A model generated the notes under the pieces. That model saw nothing but the letters and a program-made list of their open reading frames with translations, searched no databases and had not been told where the DNA came from. Below, piece after piece: positions 24,717 to 33,586 of a stretch of DNA of 64,000 bases (its first letter is position 1; every line of letters begins with the position of its first letter). Location of the stretch: assembly GCF_902833085.1 (NCBI RefSeq), contig NZ_CADFEB010000008.1:1-64000 (forward strand). Reading direction: 5' to 3'. This DNA is from Burkholderia ubonensis. Lineage in GTDB: Bacteria > Pseudomonadota > Gammaproteobacteria > Burkholderiales > Burkholderiaceae. The translations under genes were made by a program, and so were the position numbers.

Positions 24717-25793
24717 TCACGCGCGTTCACGATGCCGGGCCGTGCCGGCCAGCCCGGCGGTCGCCTCCCGATACGCGCTCGGCGTCTGCCCGGCCCAGCG
24801 CCGGAACGCGCGCGTGAAATTCGCCGGGTCGGTGAACTGCAGGCGCTCGGCGATCGTCTTCAGGTCGAGATCCGACGCCGCGAGCAACTGCTTCGCATCC
24901 CGATAGCGCGCCTCGTCGAGCAATTGCCGATAGCTCGCGCCGGCTTCCTCGAGCCGCCGCCTGAAGGTGCGCGTCGACACGAGCAGCTGCTGCGCGAGCG
25001 TCTCCGGCCCCGGATAGCCGCCTGCCGCGCGCGCCAGCTCCGCCCGCACGCGCTCGACGAGATCGCCTTCCTCCTGCCGGACCTGCGCGTATTCCCGCTC
25101 GACCTGCACCAGCGCCTGCCGGTGCGCGACCTCGTCGGCTAGCGGCAGCGGCCAGTCCAGCACGTCGCGCGCGATCCACAGCGCATTGGCCGCGCAGCCG
25201 AAGCGCACCGGCGGCAACTGGCTTCGGTAACGGGCGAAGTACGCGGGCTCCGGCCACGCGAACTGCAGCGCGATGTCCGGCGACGCGCGCCCGGACAGTT
25301 GCGCGATGTTCTGCGCGAGCCCGGTCAGCACGAATTCGAACATCACGTGATGCTGCAGCACGGGGCTTGCCTGCACGCCGTGCAGTTCGAGCGTCGCGCC
25401 GTTTTCGTCCTCGGCGTAGGTCAGGCGATATTGGCGGTTGCGCATCCGGAAGTAGCGGATCGTCACCTGCAGCGACGCGCGGATGTCCCGCGCGGTCAGC
25501 GTCGCGTAGCCGAGAAAGCCGTGCACGGTCGGCTTGAGCTGCAGCCCGAACGCGAGACCGATGCCCGGATCGCCGCCGATTTCGATCGCGTTCAGCACGA
25601 GCCGCCCCCATTGCGACGGCGCGACGCGCGCGTCCGGCTCGGCCAGCACCGCGTCGCGCAGGCCGGTGCCGGCGCGCACCGCGGCGAGGTCGACGCCGCG
25701 CGCGTCGAGCACCTGCAGCAGCAGGCGCGGATAGGCGACCGGAATCGTCGGCCGGCGCAGCCCGAGGCGGTCCTTGGCAAGCGGGGAAGTCAT
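24717..25793 (-). CDS. AraC-family regulator with arabinose-binding-like N-terminal domain
   Basis: 358 aa from ATG 25793. The N-terminal 230 residues match the OruR/PF12625-type sensing domain (YPRLLLQVLDARGVDLAAVR, GLAFGLQLKPTVHGFLGYA). The C-terminal AraC double helix-turn-helix is clear (GGYPGPETLAQQLLVSTRTF, YRDAKQLLAASDLDLKTIAE, FTDPANFTRAFRRWAGQTPS). It is convergent with aconitase X and divergent from fadH (104 bp apart). Either neighbour could be its target; divergence favours fadH. Confidence 0.92.
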   Translation of the reverse strand: MTSPLAKDRLGLRRPTIPVAYPRLLLQVLDARGVDLAAVRAGTGLRDAVLAEPDARVAPSQWGRLVLNAIEIGGDPGIGLAFGLQLKPTVHGFLGYATLTARDIRASLQVTIRYFRMRNRQYRLTYAEDENGATLELHGVQASPVLQHHVMFEFVLTGLAQNIAQLSGRASPDIALQFAWPEPAYFARYRSQLPPVRFGCAANALWIARDVLDWPLPLADEVAHRQALVQVEREYAQVRQEEGDLVERVRAELARAAGGYPGPETLAQQLLVSTRTFRRRLEEAGASYRQLLDEARYRDAKQLLAASDLDLKTIAERLQFTDPANFTRAFRRWAGQTPSAYREATAGLAGTARHRERA

Positions 25794-25897
25794 GTCTTTT
25801 TGGCCGAAAATGACAAGCATTATGGCTGTTTGCCCCCTCACGTTCAACGTCGCGCGCGCCCTACGATGACGTTCACCGCTTTTCCGGCCACGCCATC

Positions 25898-27931
25898 ATG
25901 ACGACATCGTTTCCCCACCTGCTTGCCCCGCTCGACCTCGGTTTCACGACGCTGAAGAACCGCGTGCTGATGGGCTCGATGCACACGGGCCTCGAGGACA
26001 GCCGCAAGACGCTGCCGCGGCTCGCCGAATACTTCGCGGAACGCGCGCGCGGCGGCGTCGGCCTGATGGTCACCGGCGGCTTCGCGCCGAACGTGGCCGG
26101 CTGGACCAAGCCGTTCGGCGGCACGCTGATGACGTCATCGGCCGCGCGCCGGCACCGCGCGATTCCCCGCGCCGTGCACGCCGAGGGCGGCAAGATCGCG
26201 CTGCAGATCCTCCACACAGGCCGCTACGGCTATCACCCGTTCGCGGTGGCGCCGTCGAAGATCAAGTCGCCGATCTCGCCGTTCACGCCGCACGAACTGA
26301 CCGCGCGCGGCGTCGAGCGGCAGATCGGCGCGTTCGTGCGCTGCGCGACGCTGGCGCGCGAAGCGGGCTACGACGGCGTCGAGATCATGGGCTCCGAGGG
26401 CTACCTGATCAACCAGTTCATCTCGCTGCATACCAACAAGCGCACCGACCAGTGGGGCGGCGCGTACGAGAACCGCATCCGCCTGCCGATCGAGATCATC
26501 GAGCGCACCCGCGAGGCGGTCGGCCGCGACTTCATCCTGATCTACCGGCTGTCGATGCTCGACCTGATCCCGGACGGCAGCGACTGGAACGAGGTCGTGC
26601 AGCTCGCGAAGGCCGTCGAGCGCGCGGGTGCGACGATCATCAACACGGGGATCGGCTGGCACGAAGCGCGCGTGCCGACGATCGCGACGTCGGTGCCGCG
26701 CGGCGCGTTCGCGTGGGTGACGAAGAAGATGAAGGGCGAGGTCGGCATTCCGCTCGTGACGACCAACCGGATCAACCGGCCGGAAGTCGCCGAGCAGATC
26801 CTCGCGGACGGCTGCGCGGACATGGTGTCGATGGCGCGCCCGCTGCTCGCCGATGCCGAGTTCGTGAACAAGGCCGCAGGGGGCCGCGCCGACGAGATCA
26901 ACACCTGCATCGGCTGCAACCAGGCATGCCTCGATCATGCGTTCAAGAACCGGATCGCATCGTGCCTGCTGAACCCGCGCGCGTGCCATGAGACGGAATT
27001 GAAGTACGCGCCGGCGCCGAAGGCGAAGCGCATCGCGGTGGTCGGCGCGGGGCCGGCCGGGCTCGCGTGCTCGACCGTGCTCGCGCAGCGCGGCCATCGC
27101 GTCGACCTGTTCGACGCCGCGGCCGACATCGGCGGCCAGTTCAACATGGCGAAGCGGATTCCCGGCAAGGAGGAGTTCCACGAGGCGCTGCGCTATTTCC
27201 GTCGCCAGATCGAGCTGACGGGCGTGGCGCTGCACCTGAACCGGCGTGTCGACGCGAACGACCTGATCGCGGGCGGCTATGACGAGATCGTGCTCGCGAC
27301 GGGCGTCGCGCCGCGCGATCCGAAGATTCCGGGGCAGGACGGGCCGAACGTGCTCAGCTACATCGACGTGCTCGCGGGCAACCAGCCGGTCGGCAAGCGG
27401 GTCGCGGTGGTCGGCGCGGGCGGGATCGGCTTCGACGTCGCCGAGTTCCTGGTGCAGGACGGCGTGTCGCCCGCGCTCGACCTCGACGAATGGAAGGCGG
27501 AGTGGGGCGTGACCGATCCGGCCGCGACGCGCGGCGGCGTGACGCGTGCGCAGGTCGCGCCGCCGGCCCGCGAGGTCACGCTGCTGCAGCGCAAGGCCGC
27601 GCCGCTCGGCAAGGGGCTCGGCAAGACGACCGGCTGGATTCACCGCGCGACGCTGAAGATGAAGCAGGTGAAGATGATCGGCGGCGTGAACTACGAGCGG
27701 ATCGATGCGCGCGGGCTGCACGTGTCGTACGGCGAGAAGCGCACCGATCCGGAGCTGATCGAGGTCGATACGATCGTGCTGTGTACCGGCCAGGAGCCGC
27801 AGCGCGCGCTCGTCGAGCCGCTGCAGGCGGCGGGGCGCGCGGTGCACCTGATCGGCGGCGCGGAACTGGCCGCCGAGCTCGACGCGAAGCGCGCGATCGA
27901 TCAGGGCGCGCGGCTGGCGGCGCGGCTGTGA
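25898..27931 (+). CDS. fadH: 2,4-dienoyl-CoA reductase (NADPH), FMN/FAD/4Fe-4S
   Basis: 677 aa, the usual length for FadH. It reduces 2,4-dienoyl-CoA during beta-oxidation of unsaturated fatty acids. The N-terminal old-yellow-enzyme barrel (LLAPLDLGFTTLKNRVLMGS, ILHTGRYGYHPFAVAPSKIK, GYDGVEIMGSEGYLINQF) is followed by the 4Fe-4S motif CIGCNQAC with the fourth Cys 11 residues later (CX2CX3CX11C). Next come the FAD site VVGAGPAGLACS and the NADPH site VAVVGAGGIGFDVAEFL. One or two related enzymes act on other enones, so the substrate is family-based. No ribosome-binding site is obvious before 25898. Confidence 0.93.
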   Translation: MTTSFPHLLAPLDLGFTTLKNRVLMGSMHTGLEDSRKTLPRLAEYFAERARGGVGLMVTGGFAPNVAGWTKPFGGTLMTSSAARRHRAIPRAVHAEGGKIALQILHTGRYGYHPFAVAPSKIKSPISPFTPHELTARGVERQIGAFVRCATLAREAGYDGVEIMGSEGYLINQFISLHTNKRTDQWGGAYENRIRLPIEIIERTREAVGRDFILIYRLSMLDLIPDGSDWNEVVQLAKAVERAGATIINTGIGWHEARVPTIATSVPRGAFAWVTKKMKGEVGIPLVTTNRINRPEVAEQILADGCADMVSMARPLLADAEFVNKAAGGRADEINTCIGCNQACLDHAFKNRIASCLLNPRACHETELKYAPAPKAKRIAVVGAGPAGLACSTVLAQRGHRVDLFDAAADIGGQFNMAKRIPGKEEFHEALRYFRRQIELTGVALHLNRRVDANDLIAGGYDEIVLATGVAPRDPKIPGQDGPNVLSYIDVLAGNQPVGKRVAVVGAGGIGFDVAEFLVQDGVSPALDLDEWKAEWGVTDPAATRGGVTRAQVAPPAREVTLLQRKAAPLGKGLGKTTGWIHRATLKMKQVKMIGGVNYERIDARGLHVSYGEKRTDPELIEVDTIVLCTGQEPQRALVEPLQAAGRAVHLIGGAELAAELDAKRAIDQGARLAARL

Positions 27932-27958
27932 CCGGAGTGTGACTGCGCGGTGAGCGGG

Positions 27959-28363
27959 TTACGCGGCTTCGGCCCGTTCTTCCGCTTCAGCATCGATCAT
28001 GGCCCGCACGATCAGGTAGACGGCCGGCAGGTCGTCGTCGTCGCGGCGCCAGTCGACCGGCTCGTCGACATCCGCGGCCACCATCCGGCTGTCGCGCAGC
28101 CGGATGAACGCGTCGACCACCGCCGGGTCGTTCCGGTTCAGAAACCCCGCATTGGAGAACGCCAGGTCCTCGACGTCGAGCAGCGCCTGCCAGCTGAGCG
28201 TGCGGACCGCGGCCGGGTGGGTGCGACGGCGCAGGCCGAGCGCGCGCTGCGCGGGTCCGCCGACGACGCGCTGCAGGTCGACGGCCGCCCGCTGCGCGGC
28301 GCGCTCGAAGTGGACGGGATTGAAGCCGGGTTGTTCGGGATCGAAAGCGGATGGCTGGAACAT
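27959..28363 (-). CDS. Small protein of unknown function under a LexA-like box
   Basis: 134 aa from ATG 28363, with GAGG 6 nt upstream; the frame continues to 28411 without a better start. No family is recognised. The protein is hydrophilic, Arg/Asp/Ala-rich, with EDLAFSNAGFLNRNDPAVVD, DEPVDWRRDDDDLP and an acidic C-terminus (DAEAEERAEAA). No signal peptide or membrane segment. It is convergent with fadH and preceded by a near-perfect sigma-70 promoter that overlaps a LexA-type operator, so DNA-damage induction is predicted. Confidence 0.7.
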   Translation of the reverse strand: MFQPSAFDPEQPGFNPVHFERAAQRAAVDLQRVVGGPAQRALGLRRRTHPAAVRTLSWQALLDVEDLAFSNAGFLNRNDPAVVDAFIRLRDSRMVAADVDEPVDWRRDDDDLPAVYLIVRAMIDAEAEERAEAA

Positions 28364-28422
28364 GGTCGCCTCACAAAGTCCGTTCGTCGAAAGTGACTGA
28401 AATCGGGTCATATGGCCAAAAG

Positions 28423-28458
28423 CACTGTAAATATATACAGTGATTCGATTGGTTTCAA
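28423..28458 (-). promoter_or_regulatory. SOS (LexA) box over a sigma-70 promoter
   Basis: CACTGTAAATATATACAGTG at 28423-28442 is a 20-bp dyad with 7-bp perfect arms and fits the LexA consensus CTGT-N8-ACAG. On the minus strand TTGAAA (28458-28453), a 17-bp spacer and TATATT (28435-28430) form a strong promoter whose -10 lies inside the box. Transcription would start about 60 nt upstream of the 134-aa gene. Confidence 0.8.
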
Positions 28459-28519
28459 GCCCTGAATCACACGAATTGGCTGGGGTGACCGGCGACGGCT
28501 GCCGGCAACGCGTCCGGCT

Positions 28520-29413
28520 TCAGACCGACGCCGCGATCGTCTCGCGCAGCCACCGGTGCGCCGGATCGCGATGCGAGCGTTCGTGCCACAGCATCGACAT
28601 TTCATAGCCGGGCACCTCGACCGGCGCTTCGACGACCCGCAGCGCGGGCGCGTCGCGCACGAGACGCTCGGGCAGCATCGCGACGAGTTCGGTGCTCGCG
28701 ACGGCCGACATCACGAACAGGAAATGCGGCACCGACAGCACCACGCGGCGCGTGGCGCCGTGCTTCGCGAGCGCGTCATCCGTCACGCCGACGAAGCCGC
28801 CGCCGTCGGGCGACACGATCACGTGTTCGAGCGCGCCGAACTGCGCGAGCGTGGGCCGGTGCCTGAGCTTCGGATGCCCGGCGCGGCCGACCAGCACGTA
28901 GCGCTCGACGAACAGCGGCAGACGCCGCATGCCCGCCGGCGAACCTTCGGTCGTGTGAAACGCCAGGTCGATTTCGCTGCGTTCCGCCTGTTTCTCGATG
29001 CGCGGCGGCGTGAGCTCGACGACCGCGAGCCGCGTGCCGGGCGCGGCGGACCGCAGCGTGGCGAGCGCCGGCAGCACGATCGTCGATTCGCCGTAGTCGG
29101 TGGCGGCCACGTTCCAGGTGTGCGTCGCGGTCGCGGGATCGAACGGCGTGGCGGGCAGGACCGCGCGTTCGACCGCATCGAGCGCTTCCCGCAGCGGTTC
29201 GCGCAGCGCCTCGGCGCGCGCGGTCGGCCGCATCCCGCGCGGGCCGGGCAGCAGCAGCGGATCGCCGAACACGTCGCGCAGCTTCTGCAACTGCACGCTG
29301 ACCGACGGCTGCGACATGCTCAGCTTTTCGGCCGCGCGCGTGACGTTGTGCTCGGACAGCAGCACGTCGAGCGTGACGAGCAGGTTCAGGTCCAGTCGTC
29401 TGAGATTGTTCAT
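28520..29413 (-). CDS. LysR-family transcriptional regulator
   Basis: 297 aa. NodD/LinR-like LysR start (RRLDLNLLVTLDVLLSEHNV, TRAAEKLSMSQPSVSVQLQK), then a ligand domain (TWNVAATDYGESTIVLPALA, EIDLAFHTTEG). Divergent from the quinone oxidoreductase gene with 87 bp between, the usual layout in which the LysR protein controls its neighbour. Ends with WLRETIAASV. Confidence 0.93.
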   Translation of the reverse strand: MNNLRRLDLNLLVTLDVLLSEHNVTRAAEKLSMSQPSVSVQLQKLRDVFGDPLLLPGPRGMRPTARAEALREPLREALDAVERAVLPATPFDPATATHTWNVAATDYGESTIVLPALATLRSAAPGTRLAVVELTPPRIEKQAERSEIDLAFHTTEGSPAGMRRLPLFVERYVLVGRAGHPKLRHRPTLAQFGALEHVIVSPDGGGFVGVTDDALAKHGATRRVVLSVPHFLFVMSAVASTELVAMLPERLVRDAPALRVVEAPVEVPGYEMSMLWHERSHRDPAHRWLRETIAASV

Positions 29414-29500
29414 CGCTATACCTGGAATTCCGGAAATTCATTTCCAATATACCTGGCGGCGCGGCATCCTGCGGACATTCAAGCAACGGAGTATCTGGCC
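29414..29500. promoter_or_regulatory. Divergent LysR/quinone-oxidoreductase control region
   Basis: Contains the dyad GGAAAT-TC-ATTTCC at 29432-29445, flanked by a direct repeat TATACCTGG at 29417-29425 and 29448-29456, start to start 31 bp (about three helical turns). These are the likely binding sites of the LysR protein. Confidence 0.6.
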
Positions 29501-30289
29501 ATGAATGTGCTGATCGTCTATGCCCATCCCGAACCGCGATCGCTGAACGGCGCGCTGCGGGATTTCGCCGTGCAGCGTCTCGAGGCTGCCGGCCATGCGG
29601 TGCAGGTGTCCGACCTGTACGCGATGAACTGGAAGGCGGCGCTCGACGGCGACGATGTCACGGACCGGCCGCCCGCCGCGCGTTTCGATCCGTCGCTCGA
29701 TTCGAAGCGCGCGTTCGCGCAAGGAACGCAGCGCGACGACATCGCGCGCGAACAGGCGAAGCTGAAGTGGGCCGATGCGGTGATCCTGCAGTTTCCGATG
29801 TGGTGGTTCTCGATGCCGGCGATCATGAAGGGGTGGGTGGAGCGCGTGTATGCATACGGGTTCGCGTACGGCGTCGGCGAGCATTCCGACACGCACTGGG
29901 GCGATCGTTACGGCGAAGGGTCGCTCGCGGGCAAGCGCGCGATGCTGGTCGTCACGACGGGCGGGTGGGAATCGCACTACGGCCCGCGCGGCATCAACGG
30001 GCCGATCGACGACGTGCTGTTTCCGATCCAGCACGGGATCCTGTACTACCCGGGGTTCGACGTGCTGCCGCCGTTCGTGATCTACCGGACGGGGAAGATG
30101 GATGACGCGCGGTTTGCGCAGACGCGCGACGCGCTCGGCGAACGTCTCGACAGCTTGTGGGCGACGCCGCCGATTCCGTTCCGAAGGCAGAACGCGGGGG
30201 ATTACGAGATTCCGGCGCTGACGCTGAAGGAAGATATCGCACCGGAGAGGGTGGGGTTCGCGGCGCATGTGGATGGGGCGGGGCGTTGA
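29501..30289 (+). CDS. NAD(P)H:quinone oxidoreductase, NQO1/flavodoxin-like
   Basis: 262 aa from ATG 29501, with GGAG 9 nt upstream. Flavodoxin-fold NQO1-type enzyme: VLIVYAHPEPRSLNGAL (FMN/FAD phosphate loop), WADAVILQFPMWWFSMPAIM (quinone/flavin site), GWVERVYAYGFAYG, and TTGGWESHYGPRGIN. It reduces quinones by two electrons and protects against redox stress. Divergent LysR regulator upstream. Convergent with tssE, with only 7 bp between stops. Confidence 0.92.
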   Translation: MNVLIVYAHPEPRSLNGALRDFAVQRLEAAGHAVQVSDLYAMNWKAALDGDDVTDRPPAARFDPSLDSKRAFAQGTQRDDIAREQAKLKWADAVILQFPMWWFSMPAIMKGWVERVYAYGFAYGVGEHSDTHWGDRYGEGSLAGKRAMLVVTTGGWESHYGPRGINGPIDDVLFPIQHGILYYPGFDVLPPFVIYRTGKMDDARFAQTRDALGERLDSLWATPPIPFRRQNAGDYEIPALTLKEDIAPERVGFAAHVDGAGR

Positions 30290-30296
30290 CGCCCGA

Positions 30297-30722
30297 TCAA
30301 TGCCCGTCACGCAGGCGCCGCTCGACACGCAGGCGGCCGGGCGGCTCGAAGTACGTGCCGAACCGGACGAGCCCCGCGTTCTTCAGATGGCACGTCATCT
30401 CGAAGCTGACCAGGATCCCCGGATCCTGGTTGTCGATGATCTCGACGTCGATCGATCGGATCCGCGGCTCGTATCTCAAGAGCGTCGCTTCCATCTGCTG
30501 CTTGAGGACGTGCGCCGATGCCGGGAGCGCCTTGTAGATGTTGGTCAGGTCGGGCAGCCCATAGTCGGGCAGATGCTTGAGTGCGCCGGCCCGCGTATTG
30601 AGGATGCGTCGCACGTTCTGCTGGACGCTCAGGCATTCGAGCGTCCTGTCGTCGTACGCGTCGATCGGCTCGCCGCCGATCTGGCCGAGCAGCATGTCGT
30701 AGAGAGAGGGGCCGGCGGTCAT
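30297..30722 (-). CDS. tssE: TssE, T6SS baseplate wedge protein (gp25-like)
   Basis: 141 aa. GPW/gp25 family: SLYDMLLGQI at the N-terminus, SVQQNVRRILNTRAGALKHL, PDYGLPDL, YEPRIRSIDVEI and the C-terminal GTYFEPPGRLRVERR. It starts the contractile sheath on the baseplate. Overlaps the end of tssH by 4 nt and is the last gene of the minus-strand arm. Confidence 0.95.
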   Translation of the reverse strand: MTAGPSLYDMLLGQIGGEPIDAYDDRTLECLSVQQNVRRILNTRAGALKHLPDYGLPDLTNIYKALPASAHVLKQQMEATLLRYEPRIRSIDVEIIDNQDPGILVSFEMTCHLKNAGLVRFGTYFEPPGRLRVERRLRDGH

Positions 30723-33448
30723 GCGAAGTTCCGCGATTCAAGATCGGCATCGACCGGCAACGGCGCATCGACGAAATCGATCGTCATCTTGCCGTCCGTG
30801 TCCGCGGAAAGGTCGATAGCGTGCGGCGTGATGCCTGACGCCATGCGCGTCAGCAGCTCACGTGAGACGGTCGGCAGAATGCGCTGGTTGATGAACGCAT
30901 CGACGTTGCGTGCACCGGACTCGCGCGATACGCAATGCTGCGCGATCGAATCGATCAGGTCGTCCGCACACGTCAGCGTCACGGCGTGTTGCCGATGCAG
31001 CCGTTCGGCAACCTTGGCAAGCTTGATCCGTACGATCGACGCAAGCGCCGTAGCGTCGAGCGGCCGATAAACCAGCGTCTGGAAGCGCGCGAGCAGCGCG
31101 GGCTGGAAGTGTGCAAGCAGTTGCGGATGAATGGCTTCGCCCAGCGCCGCTTGTGTGATTTCGGGATCGACGGCCGTCGCATCGTCGATCTGCGCACTGC
31201 CGAGGTTGGACGTCATCACGATCACGCTGTTGCGGAAATCGATTTCGCGCCCTTCGCCGTCGCGCATCATGCCGCGGTCGAACACCTGATAGAACAGGTC
31301 GAGCACGTCGCGATGCGCCTTTTCGACCTCGTCGAGCAGGATGACGCTATAAGGCCGCTGACGTACGGCTTCGGTCAGGATGCCGCCGCGCCCGTAGCCG
31401 ACGTAACCGGGTGGCGAGCCTTTCAGCTGCGATACCGTGTGCGCTTCCTGGTATTCGGACATGTTGATGGTCGTCAGCGCGGCTTCGCCGCCGAACAGCA
31501 GGTCGGCCAACGCCAGCGCGGTCTCGGTCTTGCCGACGCCGGACGGGCCGGCGAGCAGAAACACGCCGAGCGGCGCGTGCTCGCTTTTCAGGCCGGCCTT
31601 CGCCGTGCGCAGGCTTTCCGCCAGCGCGGCGATCGCATCGTCTTGCGCGACCACGCGCGTAGCCAGCGCGGATTCGAGCGTGAGCAGGCTCCGCAGTTCG
31701 TCTTCGACCAGGTTGCCGACCGGCACGCCGGTCCATTCGGCGACGACGCGCGCGATCGCCTGTGCATCGACGTCGGGGAAGATCATCGGCGCCTTGCCTT
31801 GAACGGACGACAGTGACTGGAGGGTTGTCGCGATCGGCCCGGGATCGGATTGCGCATTCCCGGCACGGCGGATCGCGCGCAGTGATTCGACGAGTGCTCG
31901 CTCGCGCGCGTACTGGCGCTCCAGGTCGTCGGCGCTGGCGTGCATGGCATCGTGCGATGCGTCGATCGATTCGCGGCGGGCCGTCGCGTCCGGGAGTCCG
32001 GCGCGTGTGTCGGCGTCGATCGCGGCGCGCTCCAGTGCGAGCGCTGCCAGGGTTGCGCGCGCATGCTGCAGTTCGGCCGGAGGCACGTCGAGACCCATGC
32101 GCACGCGTGCCGCCGCCGTGTCGATCAGGTCGACGGCCTTGTCGGGCAGTTGTCGCGCCGGGATATAGCGGCGCGACAACCGGACGGCCGCGACGATCGC
32201 CTCATCGCAAATATGGACGTCGTGATGCCGTGCGTATCGGTCGGCAAGCCCGCGCAGCATCAGGCACGCAGTGTCGTCGTCCGGCTCGTCGACCTTGACG
32301 ACCTGAAAGCGCCGTTCGAGCGCTGCATCGCGTTCGAAGTACTCCTTGTACTCGGCCCACGTGGTGGCCGCGATCGTGCGCAGTTCGCCGCGCGCGAGCG
32401 CCGGCTTGAGCAGATTCGCCGCGTCGGCGCCGCCGGCCGCGTTGCCTGCGCCGATCAGCGTGTGCGCTTCGTCGATGAACAGCAGGATCGGCGTGGCGGA
32501 CGCGCGCACCTCGTCGATCACGTTCTTCAGCCGCTGTTCGAATTCGCCCTTGACGCCTGCGCCGGCCTGCAACAATCCGAGATCCAGCGTCAGGATGCGC
32601 GTGTCCCGAATCGTCTCCGGAACGCTGCCTTCGACCACCCGTAGCGCAAGTCCTTCGACGAGGGCTGTCTTGCCGACGCCCGGTTCGCCGACGAGGATCG
32701 GATTGTTCTTGCGGCGGCGCGCCAGCACGTCGATCATTTGCCGGATTTCGCGGTCGCGCCCGAATACCGGATCGATGTCGCCCTTCCTGGCCTTTTCCGT
32801 CAGGTCGAGTGCAAAGCGTGCGAGTGCGTCGCCGTCGATCGAGCGTTGCGGAACATGCTTGACCGGTGCGTCGGCGGCTGGCGTCTGCTGGCCGGCTACC
32901 TGAGCCGCATGGTCAGCATCGCCTTGCGGCGGCGCGGCGTCTTCAGTTTCGTTCTCGCTGGACCGCCGGCCCAAACGCGGCAGCACGCGGCGGATCTGGG
33001 TGCTGGAGACCGACAGCAGCGGCCACGCGCGTTGCGTGCGCAGCACATGCGGCGCATCGACGACGGCTTGCAGCAGATGGCCGGAGCGGATCATGCCGTC
33101 CGGATCGTCGGACGATGCGTGCGCCCATGCATCCTCGACGACGGCGGCGAGCTGTCGCGACAACGCGGGCTTGCCGCGCAACGTGCGCGGCATGCGATCG
33201 ATCACCTGGATCAGTGCATCCCAAACGGTGTCGATGTCGAGATCGTAGTGCCGCAGGATGGCGGGAATGTCCCCGTCGTCTGCTTCGATCAGCTTCAGCA
33301 TCCAGTGCTCGACGGCGATCTCGTCCGCGAGTCGTGTCTGGCAAAGGCTCGCGGCGGCTTCGAGCGCCCGCGTGCAATGGGGATTGAGGCGGCGAAGGAG
33401 ATGAGTGGCGTCCCGGAGGGCGGGCGTTCGGTCGTCGCGCAGCGTCAT
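30719..33448 (-). CDS. tssH: TssH (ClpV), AAA+ ATPase that recycles the T6SS sheath
   Basis: 909 aa, the expected length. N-terminal Clp domain (LNPHCTRALEAAASLCQTRL, VEHWMLKLIE), a charged linker near 165-210, then AAA module 1 (GEPGVGKTALVEG near 252, LLFIDEAHTLIGAG near 320), a middle coiled coil, AAA module 2 (GPSGVGKTETALALADL near 630, ILLDEVEKAH) and a D2-small domain. It binds contracted TssBC sheath and unfolds it for reuse. Overlaps tssE by 4 nt; separated from hcp by 138 bp that contain a strong hairpin. Confidence 0.96.
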   Translation of the reverse strand: MTLRDDRTPALRDATHLLRRLNPHCTRALEAAASLCQTRLADEIAVEHWMLKLIEADDGDIPAILRHYDLDIDTVWDALIQVIDRMPRTLRGKPALSRQLAAVVEDAWAHASSDDPDGMIRSGHLLQAVVDAPHVLRTQRAWPLLSVSSTQIRRVLPRLGRRSSENETEDAAPPQGDADHAAQVAGQQTPAADAPVKHVPQRSIDGDALARFALDLTEKARKGDIDPVFGRDREIRQMIDVLARRRKNNPILVGEPGVGKTALVEGLALRVVEGSVPETIRDTRILTLDLGLLQAGAGVKGEFEQRLKNVIDEVRASATPILLFIDEAHTLIGAGNAAGGADAANLLKPALARGELRTIAATTWAEYKEYFERDAALERRFQVVKVDEPDDDTACLMLRGLADRYARHHDVHICDEAIVAAVRLSRRYIPARQLPDKAVDLIDTAAARVRMGLDVPPAELQHARATLAALALERAAIDADTRAGLPDATARRESIDASHDAMHASADDLERQYARERALVESLRAIRRAGNAQSDPGPIATTLQSLSSVQGKAPMIFPDVDAQAIARVVAEWTGVPVGNLVEDELRSLLTLESALATRVVAQDDAIAALAESLRTAKAGLKSEHAPLGVFLLAGPSGVGKTETALALADLLFGGEAALTTINMSEYQEAHTVSQLKGSPPGYVGYGRGGILTEAVRQRPYSVILLDEVEKAHRDVLDLFYQVFDRGMMRDGEGREIDFRNSVIVMTSNLGSAQIDDATAVDPEITQAALGEAIHPQLLAHFQPALLARFQTLVYRPLDATALASIVRIKLAKVAERLHRQHAVTLTCADDLIDSIAQHCVSRESGARNVDAFINQRILPTVSRELLTRMASGITPHAIDLSADTDGKMTIDFVDAPLPVDADLESRNFA

Positions 33449-33538
33449 GTCGAGGGCTGGAAAAGGAGAGGAAGGGGCGGGCGTCCGTCGGCGCCCGCTT
33501 TCGGCGGCCGGGCCGGTGCGAATGTGCCGGCCGGCGCG

Positions 33539-33571
33539 GCGGAAACCGGTTGCGCCGCAGCCGGTTTCCGC
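33539..33571 (-). terminator. Strong hairpin between hcp and tssH (attenuator or mRNA-stabilising stem)
   Basis: GCGGAAACCGG (33539-33549) and CCGGTTTCCGC (33561-33571) form a perfect 11-bp stem with an 11-nt loop, starting 15 nt after the hcp stop. There is no T-run on the minus strand, so it is not a classical terminator. It may protect hcp mRNA or reduce readthrough into tssH. Confidence 0.7.
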
Positions 33572-33586
33572 CTGTCGGTCAGGACG

